In this document: piece by piece, positions 1 to 14,025 of the stretch
Numbering within the stretch: the stretch's first letter is position 1
Layout of the letters: every line of letters begins with the position of its first letter
Assembly: GCA_037577475.1 (NCBI GenBank)
Contig: CM075192.1
Coordinates: 3,247,197-3,311,196, forward strand
Direction: 5' to 3'
DNA length: 64,000 nucleotides
From: Chaunax sp. Z400
Taxonomy: Eukaryota; Chordata; Actinopteri; Lophiiformes; Chaunacidae
Notes under the pieces: model-generated
What the model saw: the letters and a program-made list of their open reading frames with translations, nothing else
Database searches by the model: none
What the model was told of the DNA's origin: nothing
Program-made: the position numbers and the translations under genes

Positions 1-158
1 GTGTGAACCTGGACCGTTTCACTGTGTGAACCTGGACCGTTTCACTGTGTGAACCTGGACCGTTTCACTGGATGAACCTGGATTGTTTCACTGGATGAAC
101 CTGGACCATTTCACTGTGTGAACCTGGACTGTTTCTTCACTGTATGAACACAGAACAT
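1..158. repeat. 23-bp tandem repeat (array cut by window edge)
   Basis: About six to seven head-to-tail copies of a 23-bp unit with the core gtgtgaacctggaccgtttc are visible, with later units diverging (gatgaacctggattg and similar). The array probably continues to the left of the window. No coding potential. Confidence 0.9.
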
Positions 159-2573
159 TCATTAACATTAGATCCTGTCTGCGTGTCAGAGATTTAAATT
201 ATAAATGAAGTTAAGCTGCTGTGCATCGTGGGTAAATGTCTCAGACAGCAGAGATGAACTTATTGTGTCAATGGTTGGGTGATTGCTGCTGGTCATGCAA
301 CTGATGATTTAAAATTATATTTTATATGACCAGGCCTCATTTGTTAAAAATTGGTGCAGTTGATTACATAACAGAGTTGGGATGAGATGGAGGATTGGGA
401 GGGTCCACCGGCCAAAAACCACATTATCAGATTCCCAAAAAGCTTGTGTAAAATGTTAATCAAAACAGAGTGCACTCAAAACTGTCAGTAAAAACTATTA
501 ATTTGACAAAAAGTCTAATCAATATTTTTAACTGACAGTGTTCCCTCGTCCATGTAGTAATATCTTTTTCTGCTAGCAACTGACCTCCTTACCTGTGGTA
601 TGGACCAATCAGGTGTTTTTAAGCATTCCATACTCTCACAGTGTTTGCTGCCTCTGTCCCAAACCTTTTCAGATGTGTTGCTGTTTCAAATTCAGAATAA
701 GCATATATTTTTGAAAATTAATTAAGTTGATGAGGTAAAACATTAAATGTAATGTCTTTGTACTGCTTTCAATTGAATATGTGTCAAAAAGGATTAGCAA
801 ATGATCACATGCTGTTTTATTATCTTTTACACAACTGGTTTGAATTAGGGTTGTACAACGTGCTGGTGGTAAGTCACAGAACGTGCAAAAGCTACATGAA
901 AATCACTGAAGTATTTACTACCAGTACAAACATCAGTACAAAAGCTACGATGATTAATGGGCTACAGCTGTGCTCACAGTGAGTAAACACAGTAAAATGT
1001 CCAGTTAAGGCTTGTGTGAGCCCACTGAGGAACACCTCTGAGAACACAATACAATGATACACAGAGAGAGATTCTTTGCATTTCACTAATCCAGTTTGTT
1101 CATCTGTCCGTATTTTCAACTCTGCAAAATTATAACGTTAAAGGCCAATAAATTCCTGATTCAATAGATACTGTGCATCCCTACATTTAAATCCAACATT
1201 GTTTCCATCCAGATCTTCTTGCACGTCTTTGCTGCGTGTGCATAACATAAACAAAGCAGAGACTTCAATAGTACTAATACTACTATACTAATACTACTAC
1301 TTTATGTCACACATCATAAAATACGGAGCACAATTTGCAATCATATAGAACCCATCCTCCCTTTTACAGCCAACGTGTCAACCAGGTACTCTCCCTTCTG
1401 AATAAAATTCTATGAATACATAACCTTTGAATGAGAAAAAAACAATTTTAAACAAAGTTCCTTGAACAGATAAATGAAGACAGTATTGCTAGATATTCCA
1501 GGTCTGAAGGGAGCTAACGTCTTTGATACAGTGAATGAACATAAATCTGTGCAATAAATGATATAATAATATCTGAGATGTGAATTTTGTATCGTAATTT
1601 GAAGTTGATATTGAAGTTTTAAGGGATGGTTTAAGCTTTTCACTGCTAATTTAATGGCAGCTCATTTGAGGGTTCCATCTGAAGATACTGATAGTGAAAG
1701 TGACAGCAGGGTCAGACTGGTGCACTGATCACAGCCTGGAACACACCGGTACATGGACACAAAGCTCCATGTGGCCTGTTTCCTCTCTCAGGAGTGAACA
1801 GTATCAGTTTTAATTGGACAGCATGTCACTCATGTTTCTGCTCACACAACATACACTGGATGTTCAGATTCACACAGACAGGATGTGAAGTCACACACAG
1901 CACATAAACACATTTTAATGGCTGTGGTCTAAGTGAGTGCATCACCGCTCAACCAGACAATCCTTTATCTCAAATTACATCCATATGTTGTAGCTGCAGG
2001 CAGAGTCTCCTAAGTACAGAACACTGCAACCAATAAAACCTCTTCCTAGAGTCAACACATGGAAACATGAGACAAAAGAGACACAATGAACACATGAACA
2101 GGCTCCTCGAACACCACTGATACTATGAAAGCATTATGATCACGTCAAGGCTGACGTTCCAACTAATTCTACTGAGGTCCTGCTGGAACTGGAACTATTA
2201 AGTCCTGGAAAGACTTGGACCTGGACTTTCCTGAAATGTTATCTGTGATCTCCTGTTTATCTTTCCAGAGTCGCTTTTTGGATGAATACCTTTAGGTACA
2301 TGAGAGTTTTCCTGTCTGATCCAGAAGACTAGTAAGAATAAAAAGGATCAGTTATGACATCAAACAAAAAAAGTATGAAATATTTGGGATTCCCGTCAGA
2401 AGTTATTTAAGATCTCAATGTTAATGGAAATTCTTAATTGCATATTTGAGAAAAAGACTTTTTTTTATTAAAAAATAAATAAAATGTTTCAAATCCCCCA
2501 AATATCAAAACTCACCTGTCCTGTACATGAGAGATGTTTACATAAAGTTTCAAAACAAATACTGGATACATAT
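159..2573. other. Unassigned AT-rich sequence
   Basis: Only short open frames (under 80 codons) with no recognisable protein similarity occur here, and no tandem array. I see nothing I can annotate with support. Confidence 0.5.
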
Positions 2574-4329
2574 TGACAGACAGACGCACACACAGACACA
2601 CAGACACAGACAGACACACAGACACAGACAGACACACAGACACACAGACACACAGTCAGACAGACAGGCCGACAGACACACAGACACAGACACACAGACA
2701 CACAGACAGGCAGACAGGCAGACAGACACACACACAGACACACAGACACAGACACACAGACACACAGACAGACAGACAGGCAGACAGACACAGACACACA
2801 GACACACAGACACAGACAGACACACAGACAGACAGACAGGCAGACAGACACACACACAGACACAGACACACAGACAGACAGACACACAGACACACAGTCA
2901 GACAGACACAGACACACAGACACACAGTCAGACAGACACACACACAGACACACAGACAGACACACAGACACACAGTCAGACAGACAGACAGTCAGACAGA
3001 CACACAGACAGACAGTCAGACAGACAGACAGACACACACAGACACACAGTCAGACAGACACACAGACAGACAGTCAGACACACACACACAGACACACACA
3101 CAGTCAGACAGTCACACACACACACAGACAGACACACAGTCAGACAGACAGACAGACAGACAGACACACAGTCAGACAGACACAGACAGACACACACAGA
3201 CAGACACACAGTCAGACAGGCACACAGACAGACACACAGTCAGACACACACACACACACACAGACACAGACAGACACACAGTCAGACAGACAGACAGACA
3301 CACACACAGACACAGACAGACACACAGTCAGACAGACACACACACAGATACAGACAGACACACAGTCAGACAGACACATAGTCAGACAGACACACACACA
3401 GACACAGACAGACACACAGTCAGACAATCAGACAGACACACACACAGACACACACACAGACACAGACAGACACACAGTCAGACAGACACACACACAGATA
3501 CAGACAGACACACAGTCAGACAGACACACAGTCAGACAGACACACAGACAGTCAGACAGACACACACACAGACACACAGTCAGACAGACAGACACACAGT
3601 CAGACAGACACACACACAGACACAGAAAGACACACAGTCAGACAGACAGTCAGACAGACAGACACACAGACACACAGTCAGACACACAGTCAGACAGACA
3701 CACACACAGACAGACAGACACACAGTCAGACAGACAGACAGACAGTCAGACAGACACACAGTCAGACAGACACACACACAGACACACAGTCAGACACACA
3801 CACAGACACACAGTCAGACAGACACACAAACAGACACACACTCAGACAGACACACACACACACAGACACACAGTCAGACAGACACACACACAGACACACA
3901 GTCAGACAGACACACACACACACACAGACAGACACACAGTCAGACAGACAGACAGTCAGACAGACACACACACACACACACACAGACACACAGTCAGACA
4001 GACACACACACAGACACACAGTCAGACAGACACACACAGACACACAGTCAGACAGACAGTCAGACAGACATACACACGGACACACAGTCAGACAGACAGT
4101 CAGACAGACATACACACAGACACACACACAGACACACAGTCAGACAGACAGTCTGACAGACATACACACAGACACAGACAGACACACAGACACACATTCA
4201 GACAGACACACACAGACACAGTCAGACAGACACACACACAAGACACACAGTCAGACAGACACACACACACACACAGTCAGTCAGACACACACACACACAC
4301 AGACAGACACACAGACAGACAGACAGATA
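2574..4329. repeat. CAGACA/CACAGTCAGA simple and compound satellite, about 1.75 kb
   Basis: The stretch is built almost entirely from cagaca, cacaca and cagtcagaca blocks. The left third lacks the cagt variant and the right two thirds carry it regularly, which points to two phases of expansion. Open frames of up to 527 codons exist on both strands only because the units rarely make stop codons. They encode T/H/Q/R/D or C/V/S/L low-complexity strings and are not genes. Confidence 0.97.
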
Positions 4330-7300
4330 TATATTTGATTGACAGATATATTCTCTCCACCAATGAGAGCTGAAGGATGTCATGTGATCACTCATGTTTG
4401 TCTATTTGTTTGTATACAAGATACCTCCAAAAGTAGTAAACAGATTTTAGAGTCAAGGATTTTGAGTAGGGTTGGATCTCGAGTGAGGGGGGAGTTGATT
4501 AGAGGTGGGTCCAGGTCTGAATGCAGATTCTGGATCACATGATCATGAAAAAAAAAACATAGGCTAATCAATATGCAAATCCCCAGTCATGGACTGTATA
4601 TGTGAAGAGGGTCAGTATGTGTTGGGTCCCAGTAACAGAGGGGTAGAGACCTGCCACTGCCCCCTATAGGCAGCTGAGATCATTCAGATTCAGAGTCATT
4701 ACATGGATTTATGTATCTGTGAAAGATAAGAGGTTCTGTCTAGACCAGAAACAAATCCAGATCCTCCATGATGGAAAATCAGCTTTATGTTGATGACTCA
4801 TAAACTGCTGATGATGAACACATGACTCCAGATGGAGGAGGAGCTTTACAGGGTCAACCAATCAGGTGGGGTTACTTGACATGAGGCAGATCCGAGTAAA
4901 GCGACGTCATCATGGTGACATCAGCATGATGTGTATTATACCCCGTGTGCATAAAAATCCCAATGTTAAAGAAGGTGGGGGAAAAAATGTGACTCCGCCC
5001 CTTTATCGGATCCTCGCCAACATTTCCTGTATTCATCCCTGTCATATGTTCAACCCTCACACCAAGTTTCAGGAAAATCTGTTGAGCAGTGTAATCCTGC
5101 AGACAGACAGACCAGCGCCAGTGAAAACATGACCTCCATTGGGAGGTGTTTAAAATCAGCTTTAAGATGAAGGGATGGAAACCATAAGGTTTGGTGTGAA
5201 AAACAAGAATGTTCACTTTGTTTACAAGAGACTTTAATAAGGAGTGACTCTGACATCACTGGTTAATATGATGACGATGGATAAACCTCCCTAAACCTAA
5301 AGAGCTCCTGGGTGTCACAGTCAGCTCTGACCCCTTTCAGAGGGGATCAAATTAGGGGTGACTCAGGATGATGAAGTGTTAATGGTCCAGAGTTAACAGT
5401 GACTCAGTGTATTAATGGTCTATAGAAAGAAGCAGACAGTGACATTAATATTTACAGCATGCTGTATACTATTTGTAGATAATGTGGCATGATGATTAAA
5501 ACATGTTTCCATTATGAACAATGATAAAACATGTTTGTCCAGTGATTTCTTACAACACCTGGTGACAACTGACTGGTGACCTTTGATTTCTACTTATTTA
5601 TTTTTCAGGAACTTTTCCTCATTCATTTCTATATTTGTCTGAAGGCATATTTTAGGAAATCTGAAAGTTTAAAATATAAAACCATGTCAAATTAATCCAA
5701 TAGTATTAATATCTAATATTATAGTGGATTCATGTGGTGTTGGCGTGATAGGAAAAATTATTTCCTGCCTGAGAAAATGTCAGAACAACAACTGAACTCC
5801 TGTGACGTCTTCATTTGTACACTAAATGTACATGTTTTGCATTCATGTCATTTGTAATGCGATATTAGGATGTAACCACAGGTTTCTGTCCAGGCAGATG
5901 GATTACTTAGAAAGTTGTTTTTTAACATTTACCCTCATCACATGTCAGGTAAAGAAATTAGTTCAAATGTTAACAGCTATCAACCAGCTGCATAAACTCA
6001 TTAAATACAACCCACCTTCTTTTTAGTGTATCTATTGTTCCCACATGATGAAGTCCTCAGAGCTCAGGAAACGGGACCATCTGAGGAGCATGTGAATGCA
6101 CCATATATTCCAACACACTGCTGACAACAGCGTCAGAGAGTGAGGAAAATGCAGCGAGGATGACAGAATGTACAAACCACTGGTTGGGCAACAGCACCAC
6201 AAAGTGTTGGTGTCTGTCTCCAGTGAGGTGTCCTGTGGCTGAGGGCTCATCCCATCACCACCTCCATCCAGGCCAGTCTAAAGTCCATCTGAGAGCGCTC
6301 ATATCCGCACCCAGCCTGGTGCTATTGGGACTGTTGTGGCGCCTCATTCCTCATGGCTGGTCAAAACACAGTCATGTGACGTTACATGTCTGAGCCCGAA
6401 ATGTATCGTGTGTGACCCAAAGAGGTTCACATGAACATCATCGTCATTCCCTTTGGGTCATATCAATGATACACTTAGTAGGCTAGACACTGGTAGGTCA
6501 GTGCAAGCATCCACACAAACACACCTAAGCAACACAACATCCATGGAGCTTAGCCTCTGCTATCATCACCATTACAGTCTGATGGCAATCAATAAACAGA
6601 TGACATTTCTCTTTGGCACATGCAGCCACACACTGATTTAGAGCCTGCACACTCAACACACAGCAGAGCGCTTTCAGGCAATTAGGGCTGACAAATGCCA
6701 AGTAATTCTATATGAGAGATTGTGGTCTGGTAGCGCCTTAGACGGTACAGCATTACTGCTACCATGAAAACCACCAGAGCTGTTTCCAGGCTCAGTCTGT
6801 CAGAGAAATTCATCAAGCAGGAGAGGAGAGCCAAACCAGTGCTCTGCTCCTGTCTGTGGTCTCAATAGAGCTTCAATTAGTGATCATTTTGTTAGATATT
6901 TATTTATTTACTATTAATTTAGTCCTGAGTCAAATGTCCTCATTAGTTTTTATCATTTTTAGTCACATGATCCTGTTTTTAGTCCAGTTTTAGTCACTAA
7001 AAGTCTGATATTTTAGTCTTGATTGTAGTCAGTAAGTCTAGTTTAATAAAAGTGTTGACATTTGAGTCTTTTCTAACACATCAGGTTATTATTAACATTT
7101 CAGACCAAACAAATATTTTTATCATTTTGCTCTGATTTCACTGATTCCACATCAGATTTATTTGATCATTATCTCATAAAAACAGGTTGAATGATTCAGA
7201 ATGCAGCTTTGCACAAAGTGTCTGGTCTGATGATGTCACTTTAAGGAACACATCCAGACATGGAACATGTCCTGATTGGCTGATTATTTGAACCACACCC

Positions 7301-7445
7301 AGCTCCAAGCCAGTGAGCCGGGCTTCTTACCCATTTAAATTTTGACAATAGGTTGAGATGGTTTCAGCCCCAAAACCTCTAATCATTGGTTTACCAGATA
7401 AAATTGTGAGGCTCTGAGCTCCTGATATCCTGAGGAACCTTCAGA
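4330..7445. other. Unassigned region with dispersed-repeat remnants
   Basis: Around 5030-5150 the text (Caccaagtttcaggaaaatc, then cagacagacagaccagcgcc) has the look of a dispersed teleost repeat seen in many fish introns. A related phrase set (detail around a 'gtatatg...gggtc' segment at 4595-4630) recurs loosely near 39600-39700. Elsewhere only short open frames without recognisable products are present. Confidence 0.4.
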
Positions 7446-8219
7446 GGAACCAGATACTAGATGGTTCCATTAGTCTTTGGTCCCTATACCCAGGTCAGAC
7501 CAGCTACTAGATGGTTCCATTAGTCTTTGTCCCCTATACCCAGGTCAGACCAGCTACTAGATGGTTCCATTAGTCTTTGGCCCCTATACCCAGGTCTGAC
7601 CAGCTACTAGACGGTTCCATTAGTCTTTGGCCCCTATACCCAGGTCGGACCAGCTACTAGACGGTTCCATTAGTCTTTGGCCCCTATACCCAGGTCGGAC
7701 CAGCTACTAGACGGTTCCATTAGTCTTTGGCCCCTATACCCAGGTCGGACCAGCTACTAGACGGTTCCATTAGTCTTTGGCCCCTATACCCAGGTCGGAC
7801 CAGCTACTAGACGGTTCCATTAGTCTTTGGCCCCTATACCCGGGTCGGACCAGCTAATAGACGGTTCCATTAGTCTTTGGCCCCTATACCCGGGTCTGAC
7901 CAGCTACTAGACTGTTCCATTAGTCATTGGCCCCTATACCCGGGTCGGACCAGCTACTAGACTGTTCCATTAGTCATTGGCCCCTATACCCGGGTCGGAC
8001 CAGCTACTAGACGGTTCCATTAGTCTTTGGCCCCTATACCCAGGTCAGACCAGCTACTAGACGGTTCCATTAGTCTTTGGCCCCTATATCCAGGTCGGAC
8101 CAGCTACTAGACGGTTCCATTAGTCTTTGGCCCCTATACCCAGGTCTGACCAGCTACTAGACGGTTCCATTAGTCTTTGGCCCTTATACCCAGGTCTGAC
8201 CAGCTACTAGATGGTTCCC
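7446..8219. repeat. 50-bp minisatellite, about 15 copies
   Basis: A 50-bp unit containing cagctactagacggttccat and tagtctttggcccctatacc repeats about fifteen times with a few substitutions per copy. Edge copies are the most divergent, as expected for unequal exchange. The central copies around 7630-7800 are nearly identical. Confidence 0.97.
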
Positions 8220-8221
8220 TT

Positions 8222-8460
8222 AAGGCCCATTTATGCTCTACGTTACAGATGGACAGAGAGATGGTCAGAGCCCTCCGTACGTCTTCTGTGTTCATTCTGT
8301 ACATAATCAGACACGTTTTCGGAGAGCTTACGGATACGGAGGAGATGGATTAAACGGAGCAACAACACCAGAAATGGATGATAGCAGTGTAGCTACAATT
8401 CAAGCAGGGCACGACAAATATGTACGGAAACAACAAAGAAGAAAAAAGTGACGCGATAAA
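8222..8460. mobile_element. Possible PIF/Harbinger-type non-autonomous fragment
   Basis: Directly after the 50-bp array the sequence begins aaggcccatttatgctctac, a type of terminus I associate with Harbinger-like elements in fish. A 72-codon open frame follows but resembles no protein I know. The opposite terminus was not located, so this is a weak call. Confidence 0.25.
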
Positions 8461-8520
8461 GTGTAAAAACTAACTGTCCTCGATGCACTTGGCCTCACAG
8501 ACCACCGCTGAGTACCTAGA

Positions 8521-8880
8521 AAATGGTAAATGGACTGTACTTCTATAGAACCTTTCTAGTCTGACTGACCAATCAAAGCTTTACAACAGCAGCCAACATT
8601 CACCCATTCATACCAACATTCATACAGTGGTGACATTCAGACCATGCAAGGCTCCACCTGCTCATTAGGAGCAGTAACCATTCACACAAACACTCACACA
8701 CCAAAGGAACAGATACTGGGAGAGAACTGGGGTTCAGTATCTGCCCAAGGACACTTCAACATGTAGACTGCAGGGGCTGGGGATCGAACCACCGACCTTA
8801 TGATAAGTGGACGACCGCTCTACCACTGAGTCACAGCCGCCACAGAAAGGCGCTACATAAGTACAGTCCATTTACCATTA
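8521..8880. mobile_element. Miniature inverted-repeat element, complete copy
   Basis: The left end aaatggtaaatggactgtac and right end gtacagtccatttaccatt are inverted copies of each other. They enclose about 320 bp without coding capacity. A second, partly diverged copy of the interior lies at about 14026-14380. The interior contains a tRNA-like B-box phrase (ggatcgaaccaccgacc), so a SINE-derived interior is possible. Confidence 0.8.
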
Positions 8881-10834
8881 TATGAACAACTATAATGCTA
8901 AACTCCAACAATCAACCCGATACCATCACTGACAGTCATGATGGAGGTCAGAAATCAGTGACTCAGTCAGTGTCAATCCAAATCAGCGAGAATCCAAATC
9001 TGTACCAAATCAGCAGAGCTGAGCAAAGATTTTATGTCTCTCCAGTGGGATTTATCTTAGGTTACATTTATGGTAAACAAAGACCAGTATAACCAGGTAC
9101 TGCTTGGGCTAAAATAAACCTACAGCCAGTTTTCAACAGAGAAGATGTCATGGATCAAGTATGTCTCTGGAGACAGAGGACCAACCAGGACTCTGGAGCC
9201 TCGTCTCAGGACCCAGGCTCAGGTGAGCTGTGAAAACAGACACCTAAGATGTGAAGAGACCAGGGGGCCCTTATCAAGTTCATTTTGCAAACATCTCGAC
9301 ATCTTTGAGCACATGGCACTTGTTCTCCGTCTAACTTTATAAGGAGTGTGGACAAAAATGAGCTTTCATGTCCTGCCAGGGGAGGATTTCCATGTCTCAA
9401 CAACTCACCAGGCTTTATCTGATGGAACGCTGGGGCTGGGGAGGTATCGTGACCGAGGTATTTGACCTATAATGTCCCCTTGAGACGATTACATAGGTTT
9501 GTAGGCATTGGAAAGCAACTGCAGACTACTATTAGCCTGTAACAGAAGACAATATTTAGGTTTCAGACGCGCCTGTAGATTTAAGAATGGAATAATGGCC
9601 AGAGCAAACATGATAGTGACATGACAGCAGGCAAACGTCCAAGTGAAACACAGCCTGAGATATAAAGCACTCAGACAGCCTGATCCCACTATGAGGACTG
9701 CATCAGACTCATTTCAGGAACAGCCTGTCCGGGGATGTCACATCTCCTCCACTGTACAGAGGCTGACAGATAGGCACTCCATTATGTAACAAGTAGCTTT
9801 TCCATCCAACATTCCCTTCACTACTTTCATGAGTTGCCCACCCATCTGGTCACCGGCACACTCACAGCCTGAGAACGAACTGATGCTGACAGAAGAAGTG
9901 CAGAGCTTCCAAGTGGGATCTTCAGTTTATACCTCACGCCTGGCCCCAGGACCCATGTGTCAAGGAACAACACGAGGACAGAAAAGGAGCAGAGGACTCC
10001 AGTATGACCTCCTCAATGTGAAAACAAGCAGAGGTGTCAGAAATGCTGAGAGGTGGATGGATGTCTGCTGTCAGGCCAGTCATTTCAAAGAAAAGGACGT
10101 TCCCTGGACTCACAGCTATGATTGAAATAGTCTTTAGAGTCAGACACATGGCTATTCTCTCATACTGTTAATATCTCTAACTAAAATCTCATCATATATT
10201 TTAGTACTTGTAGTAATTTTAGACCAGACTGCTTGAGCCAATTACTTTGAACAAGTATTTAACTAAATAAATAACATAACTAAATATGGATCTGCTGAAC
10301 CCATGGCAGCATGGAGCAGGCAGTCAGGCCTACATTGTGCTGCTGGAGGGATGACTTACAAGCTAGGAGGGTTTTGGTGGCGGGGTAATGCAGAAAAGCT
10401 TTTACACCACAATGATGAAAACTGTTGAAAGTAAACAGGATCTATTTCTCTATTCACCATCAGTCTCTGTATACATGTATCAACCATGGCTCACTCTCTG
10501 GGAACCCAGATACAGTCAAATCAGCTACTGGGTCATTTCCCTCGTTGTGCTCTCTGTAGTTTCCTGCGACAGAACTTTACCATCTTCACCGTCACCATTG
10601 ACCTTCAAAGTGTTAGGGAAGATCTAACGGCGCGTTTCCATCAATAAATGAATGAATGAAGTCATCGATTAGCCTCTGGCCAATCGCTGAGCAGAATTTA
10701 GAGTTTGTTTTTGCAAAACAAAAGTTGTTTCTCTTAACCAAAAGACAAAATTATAAGGAAAAAATGCAAAGATCTGTTAATTTAAAGCTAAAAGCTGCCC
10801 AGATGTCCATAGTTTTAATTCCCATGTAAAACAA
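8881..10834. other. Unassigned sequence
   Basis: Open frames of up to 98 codons (9829-10125) show no recognisable domain and no convincing exon structure. No tandem array or transposon terminus was recognised. Confidence 0.4.
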
Positions 10835-11776
10835 AATATAAAACGCATTTCTAGGACTGCCTTCTTTCACTTGTTAATATATCAAAAACCATTCTGTCTC
10901 AAAAAGATGCAGAAAAATTAATCCATGTATTTGTTTCTTCCAGGCTGGATTATTGTGATTCTCTATTATCCTGTCCCAACAAGTCTCTAAAGACTCTCCA
11001 GCTGATCCAGAATGCTGCTGCACGTGTCCTGACCAGAACTAGTATCAGAGATCATATCTCTCCTGTATTAGCCTCTCTGCATTGGCTCCCTGTAAAATCC
11101 AGAATAGAATTTAAAATCCTTCTCCTCACGTACAAAGCCCTTAATGGTCAGGCACCAACATACCTTCAGGAGCTCGTTGTACCCTACTACCCATCTAGAA
11201 CATTACGCTCCCTGGATGCAGGGTTACTTGTGATCCCTAGAGTCTCCAAAAGTAGAACAGGAGCCAGAGCCTTCAGTTATCAGGCTCCTCTCCTGTGGAA
11301 CCATCTTCCAGTCTGGGTCCAGGAGGCTTAAAACTTTCCTTTTTGATAAAGCTTAGAACTAAGGCTGGCTTAGGCTAGTCTTTAGCTATGCTGCTATAGG
11401 CCTAGACTGCTGGGGGACTTCCCATGATGCACTGAGCTCCTCTCTCTTCTTCTTTACACACTCATGTCTCATTAATTCATGTTACTAACTTGACTTCTTC
11501 TCCGGAGTCTTTGTGCTTTCTCATCCTGCAGGTCACCATGGACCAATCTACTGCTGGGACCATGGAGATACCCTCTGACATCATCATCATCATCATTATT
11601 AATATTATTATTATTATTATTATTATTACTCTTATTATTACTATTATCATCATTATCAGTGTTGTTATTGTAGTAGTTCTTATAATAATCTCTCTATTAT
11701 AATAGCTGTTATTGTTATAGTGGTTGAACATGTCTGTGTCCCTGTCGCTCTCTCCCTCCCTCTCCCTACTGTACAC

Positions 11777-11809
<33 letters not shown>

Positions 11810-12037
11810 ACCCCAACCAGTCAAAGCAGAGGCTCCGCCCACCTTGAGTCTCTGATCTGCTCCAGGTTTCTTCCTGTTAAAGTCAGTTTTTCTCTCCACT
11901 GTCTCCATGTTCTTCTCATGGAGGATTGTTGGGTCTCTGTAGAATAAAGAGTCGGTCTAGACCTGCTCTGTTTGTCTTGATGTAACTTTTGTGGTGATTT
12001 GGCACTATGCAAATAAATTGAATTGAATTGAATTGAA
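10835..12037 (+). mobile_element. LINE2-like retrotransposon, 5'-truncated 3' end
   Basis: Translation of about 10910-11340 gives the C-terminal part of a fish LINE2-type ORF2, with phrases SRLDYCDSLLSCPNKSL, LIQNAAARVLTRTS, LASLHWLPVKSRIEFKI and LLLTYKALNGQAP. After the stop the 3' untranslated part runs through a (tta)n expansion and a (ct)n tract. It ends at the tail caaataaattgaattgaatt, the usual 3' terminus of this family. The copy is 5' truncated and cannot move by itself. Confidence 0.9.
11578..11715. repeat. (ATT)n/(TAA)n-rich simple repeat inside the LINE 3' end
   Basis: Trinucleotide att/atc runs with interruptions sit within the untranslated tail of the LINE2-like copy. They postdate the insertion. 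Confidence 0.85.
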
Positions 12038-14025
12038 AAGATCGATATATGCTTGGAGATTTTGACTGTTTCTTAGAGGAAATAGTGTTACAAGAATGTT
12101 CTAGAGCAGTGGTTCCCAAACTTTTTCCTGGGGATCCACATTTTTAAAATGACAAACCATCGTGACCCAAATTGCAACAGGCCTTATCTATAAATTACAA
12201 CATTAACAATTTGTGCATAAATGAACATTTCTGACCATTTTTACTGCCGTCTGCATCATCATATCATCTTGAATAGGTAAACCAGACATTTCAAAGTGAT
12301 AACACTACCAGTCAAAAGTTTGGACAGTTTCCCATTCAAGTGGATGGGAAACTGTGTACATTTAAATCACAACTACATTTTATGCTTATTGAAAATATAT
12401 ACTGCATATATTTTAAATACTTTATAGATACGATCATATCAGTGCATTTAGGAGGGGTGTGGTATCTCATTGTTTTTATCTCCTCTTATCAACATATAAA
12501 CATTTTAAATAGGCTACTTTATAAATGAGAGAATGCATTGAGTCTGAGTAAACAGCCACTCATGTTCATGTTCATATGTTCGTATTTTTTATTTGAGAAC
12601 TTAAGTGAATTTAAATTAAATGGGCACACATCAGTTAAACAACCCATTTTAACTACTCTATATGAGACAAATTAAGTGCATTTTGTTGTAATTAACAGAC
12701 TCATATTCCCTCTCATCATTAAATCAAACAGAATATTGCTTGTTCTTTGTTCCAGTCAGGTGTACAAGAGGAGAGCAACACACATATCAGGTGTAGCATT
12801 TAGTCTCTGGGCGGTAGCTAAGCTAACATGACCTGCAGCAGTCTGGTCCTTAGCTGGGTCTTGTCCCTGGTCTCTAGCTATGCTTTTCTTTTTTATAAGC
12901 CAGGCATCCATGTTTGTGACCACCTGTAAAATCTGTTCATGACTTTGGTGGAAACTATGGGGGACACCTGGGTACAAACCCAAACGAGTTCTGAACAAGG
13001 CACCGCCTGCCTGATTGGCAGAACTTCATGTGTGATGGAGCTAGAAACACGCCCCCTCGTGTGGCTGAAAGATGTACTGCAGATATAAATCTAGAATAAT
13101 AGTCAAATAGAATCATAACTATTTTATTTGGCGACCCAAATAAAATCTCCTGCGAGCAGCAAATGTACAGTAAATAAAACGAGTCTCCAAGAACCCAGCA
13201 AAGAGCCGTTCTTGTTCCACCACCACTGTGAAAGGGGGTTAACCCCAAAGTAGCTACACTTCAGCCCTGGAGCAGAGATTATGGCTGTTATTCAAAATAT
13301 TGGCACTTATATTAGATATATTGTAAAAATCTATTTTTTCAGTTTTTGATAAAGGACTTTCCATAAATTTTACAAAATTCCCTTCCAAATGTAAAACTCC
13401 CTGACATTTCCCAGACCTGGCTGTTTTAATGTTCTCCCTGACTTTTCCCTGACCAGTATTAGGGATTATTATTTTTCAATCTTGTCCCAGCTGGTGTGAA
13501 CCCTGAACTCTGACTGAAAGGTACTGAATGACTGTTGTAGATTCATCTACATACTTAGTTTGTTGTTTGTATTAATTTGATCTGATAATCTGTGATTAAC
13601 ATATCTTTTTCTATATTTTGTAAAGATTCTCAGTTCATATTGATTTTAAGTATAATATGCTGGATTTGTCAGTGCAATTTTATTTTGATATTTTATTATT
13701 TTATAGAATGAATAATTGTATCATTTATGAGAGATTTTTAAATAAATATTCTGTATCTCAGGATATTATTCTTTTGATAAAGGTTAATTTATAAATGGAG
13801 AATATATTCAATTTTTGCCCTTCAGAATGCAGCAGATGCCACCAAATCACACCAATCTTCTCAGGGGGGGCATGCCCCTGGACCCCCCTAGTAGACATGT
13901 GCCTATGGCGCTGCGTAACTCGCCGCCTATGGCACTCAAAATAGGGCGCCCAGCTCGATGGCATTGCCGGCTACTTTTTTTTTTAAAGCCGGCTACTCAA
14001 AAACTTGTGGAGAACCCCGAGTATA
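12038..14025. other. Unassigned sequence with transposon-end remnants
   Basis: At 12108-12125 the phrase cagtggttcccaaactttt matches the type of terminus carried by many hAT elements. A similar end recurs near 30720. At about 12306-12355 there is accagtcaaaagtttggaca, the same terminus as in the palindromic element at 55864. No gene is visible. Confidence 0.45.

Noticed and set aside
2573..4156. 527-codon open frame, and overlapping frames on both strands
   Set aside because: All are translations of the CAGACA simple repeat; they have extreme low complexity and no start or splice context.
7446..8219. Regular 50-bp periodicity that could be mistaken for a CRISPR array
   Set aside because: The whole period is repeated, with no unique spacers, and the genome is clearly vertebrate. 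The same holds for the 35-bp and 30-bp arrays.
8770..8835. tRNA-like B-box phrase in the miniature element, and similar ones in the dispersed repeats at 14.9 and 60.0 kb
   Set aside because: No cloverleaf can be drawn; these are parts of dispersed repeats and not tRNA genes.
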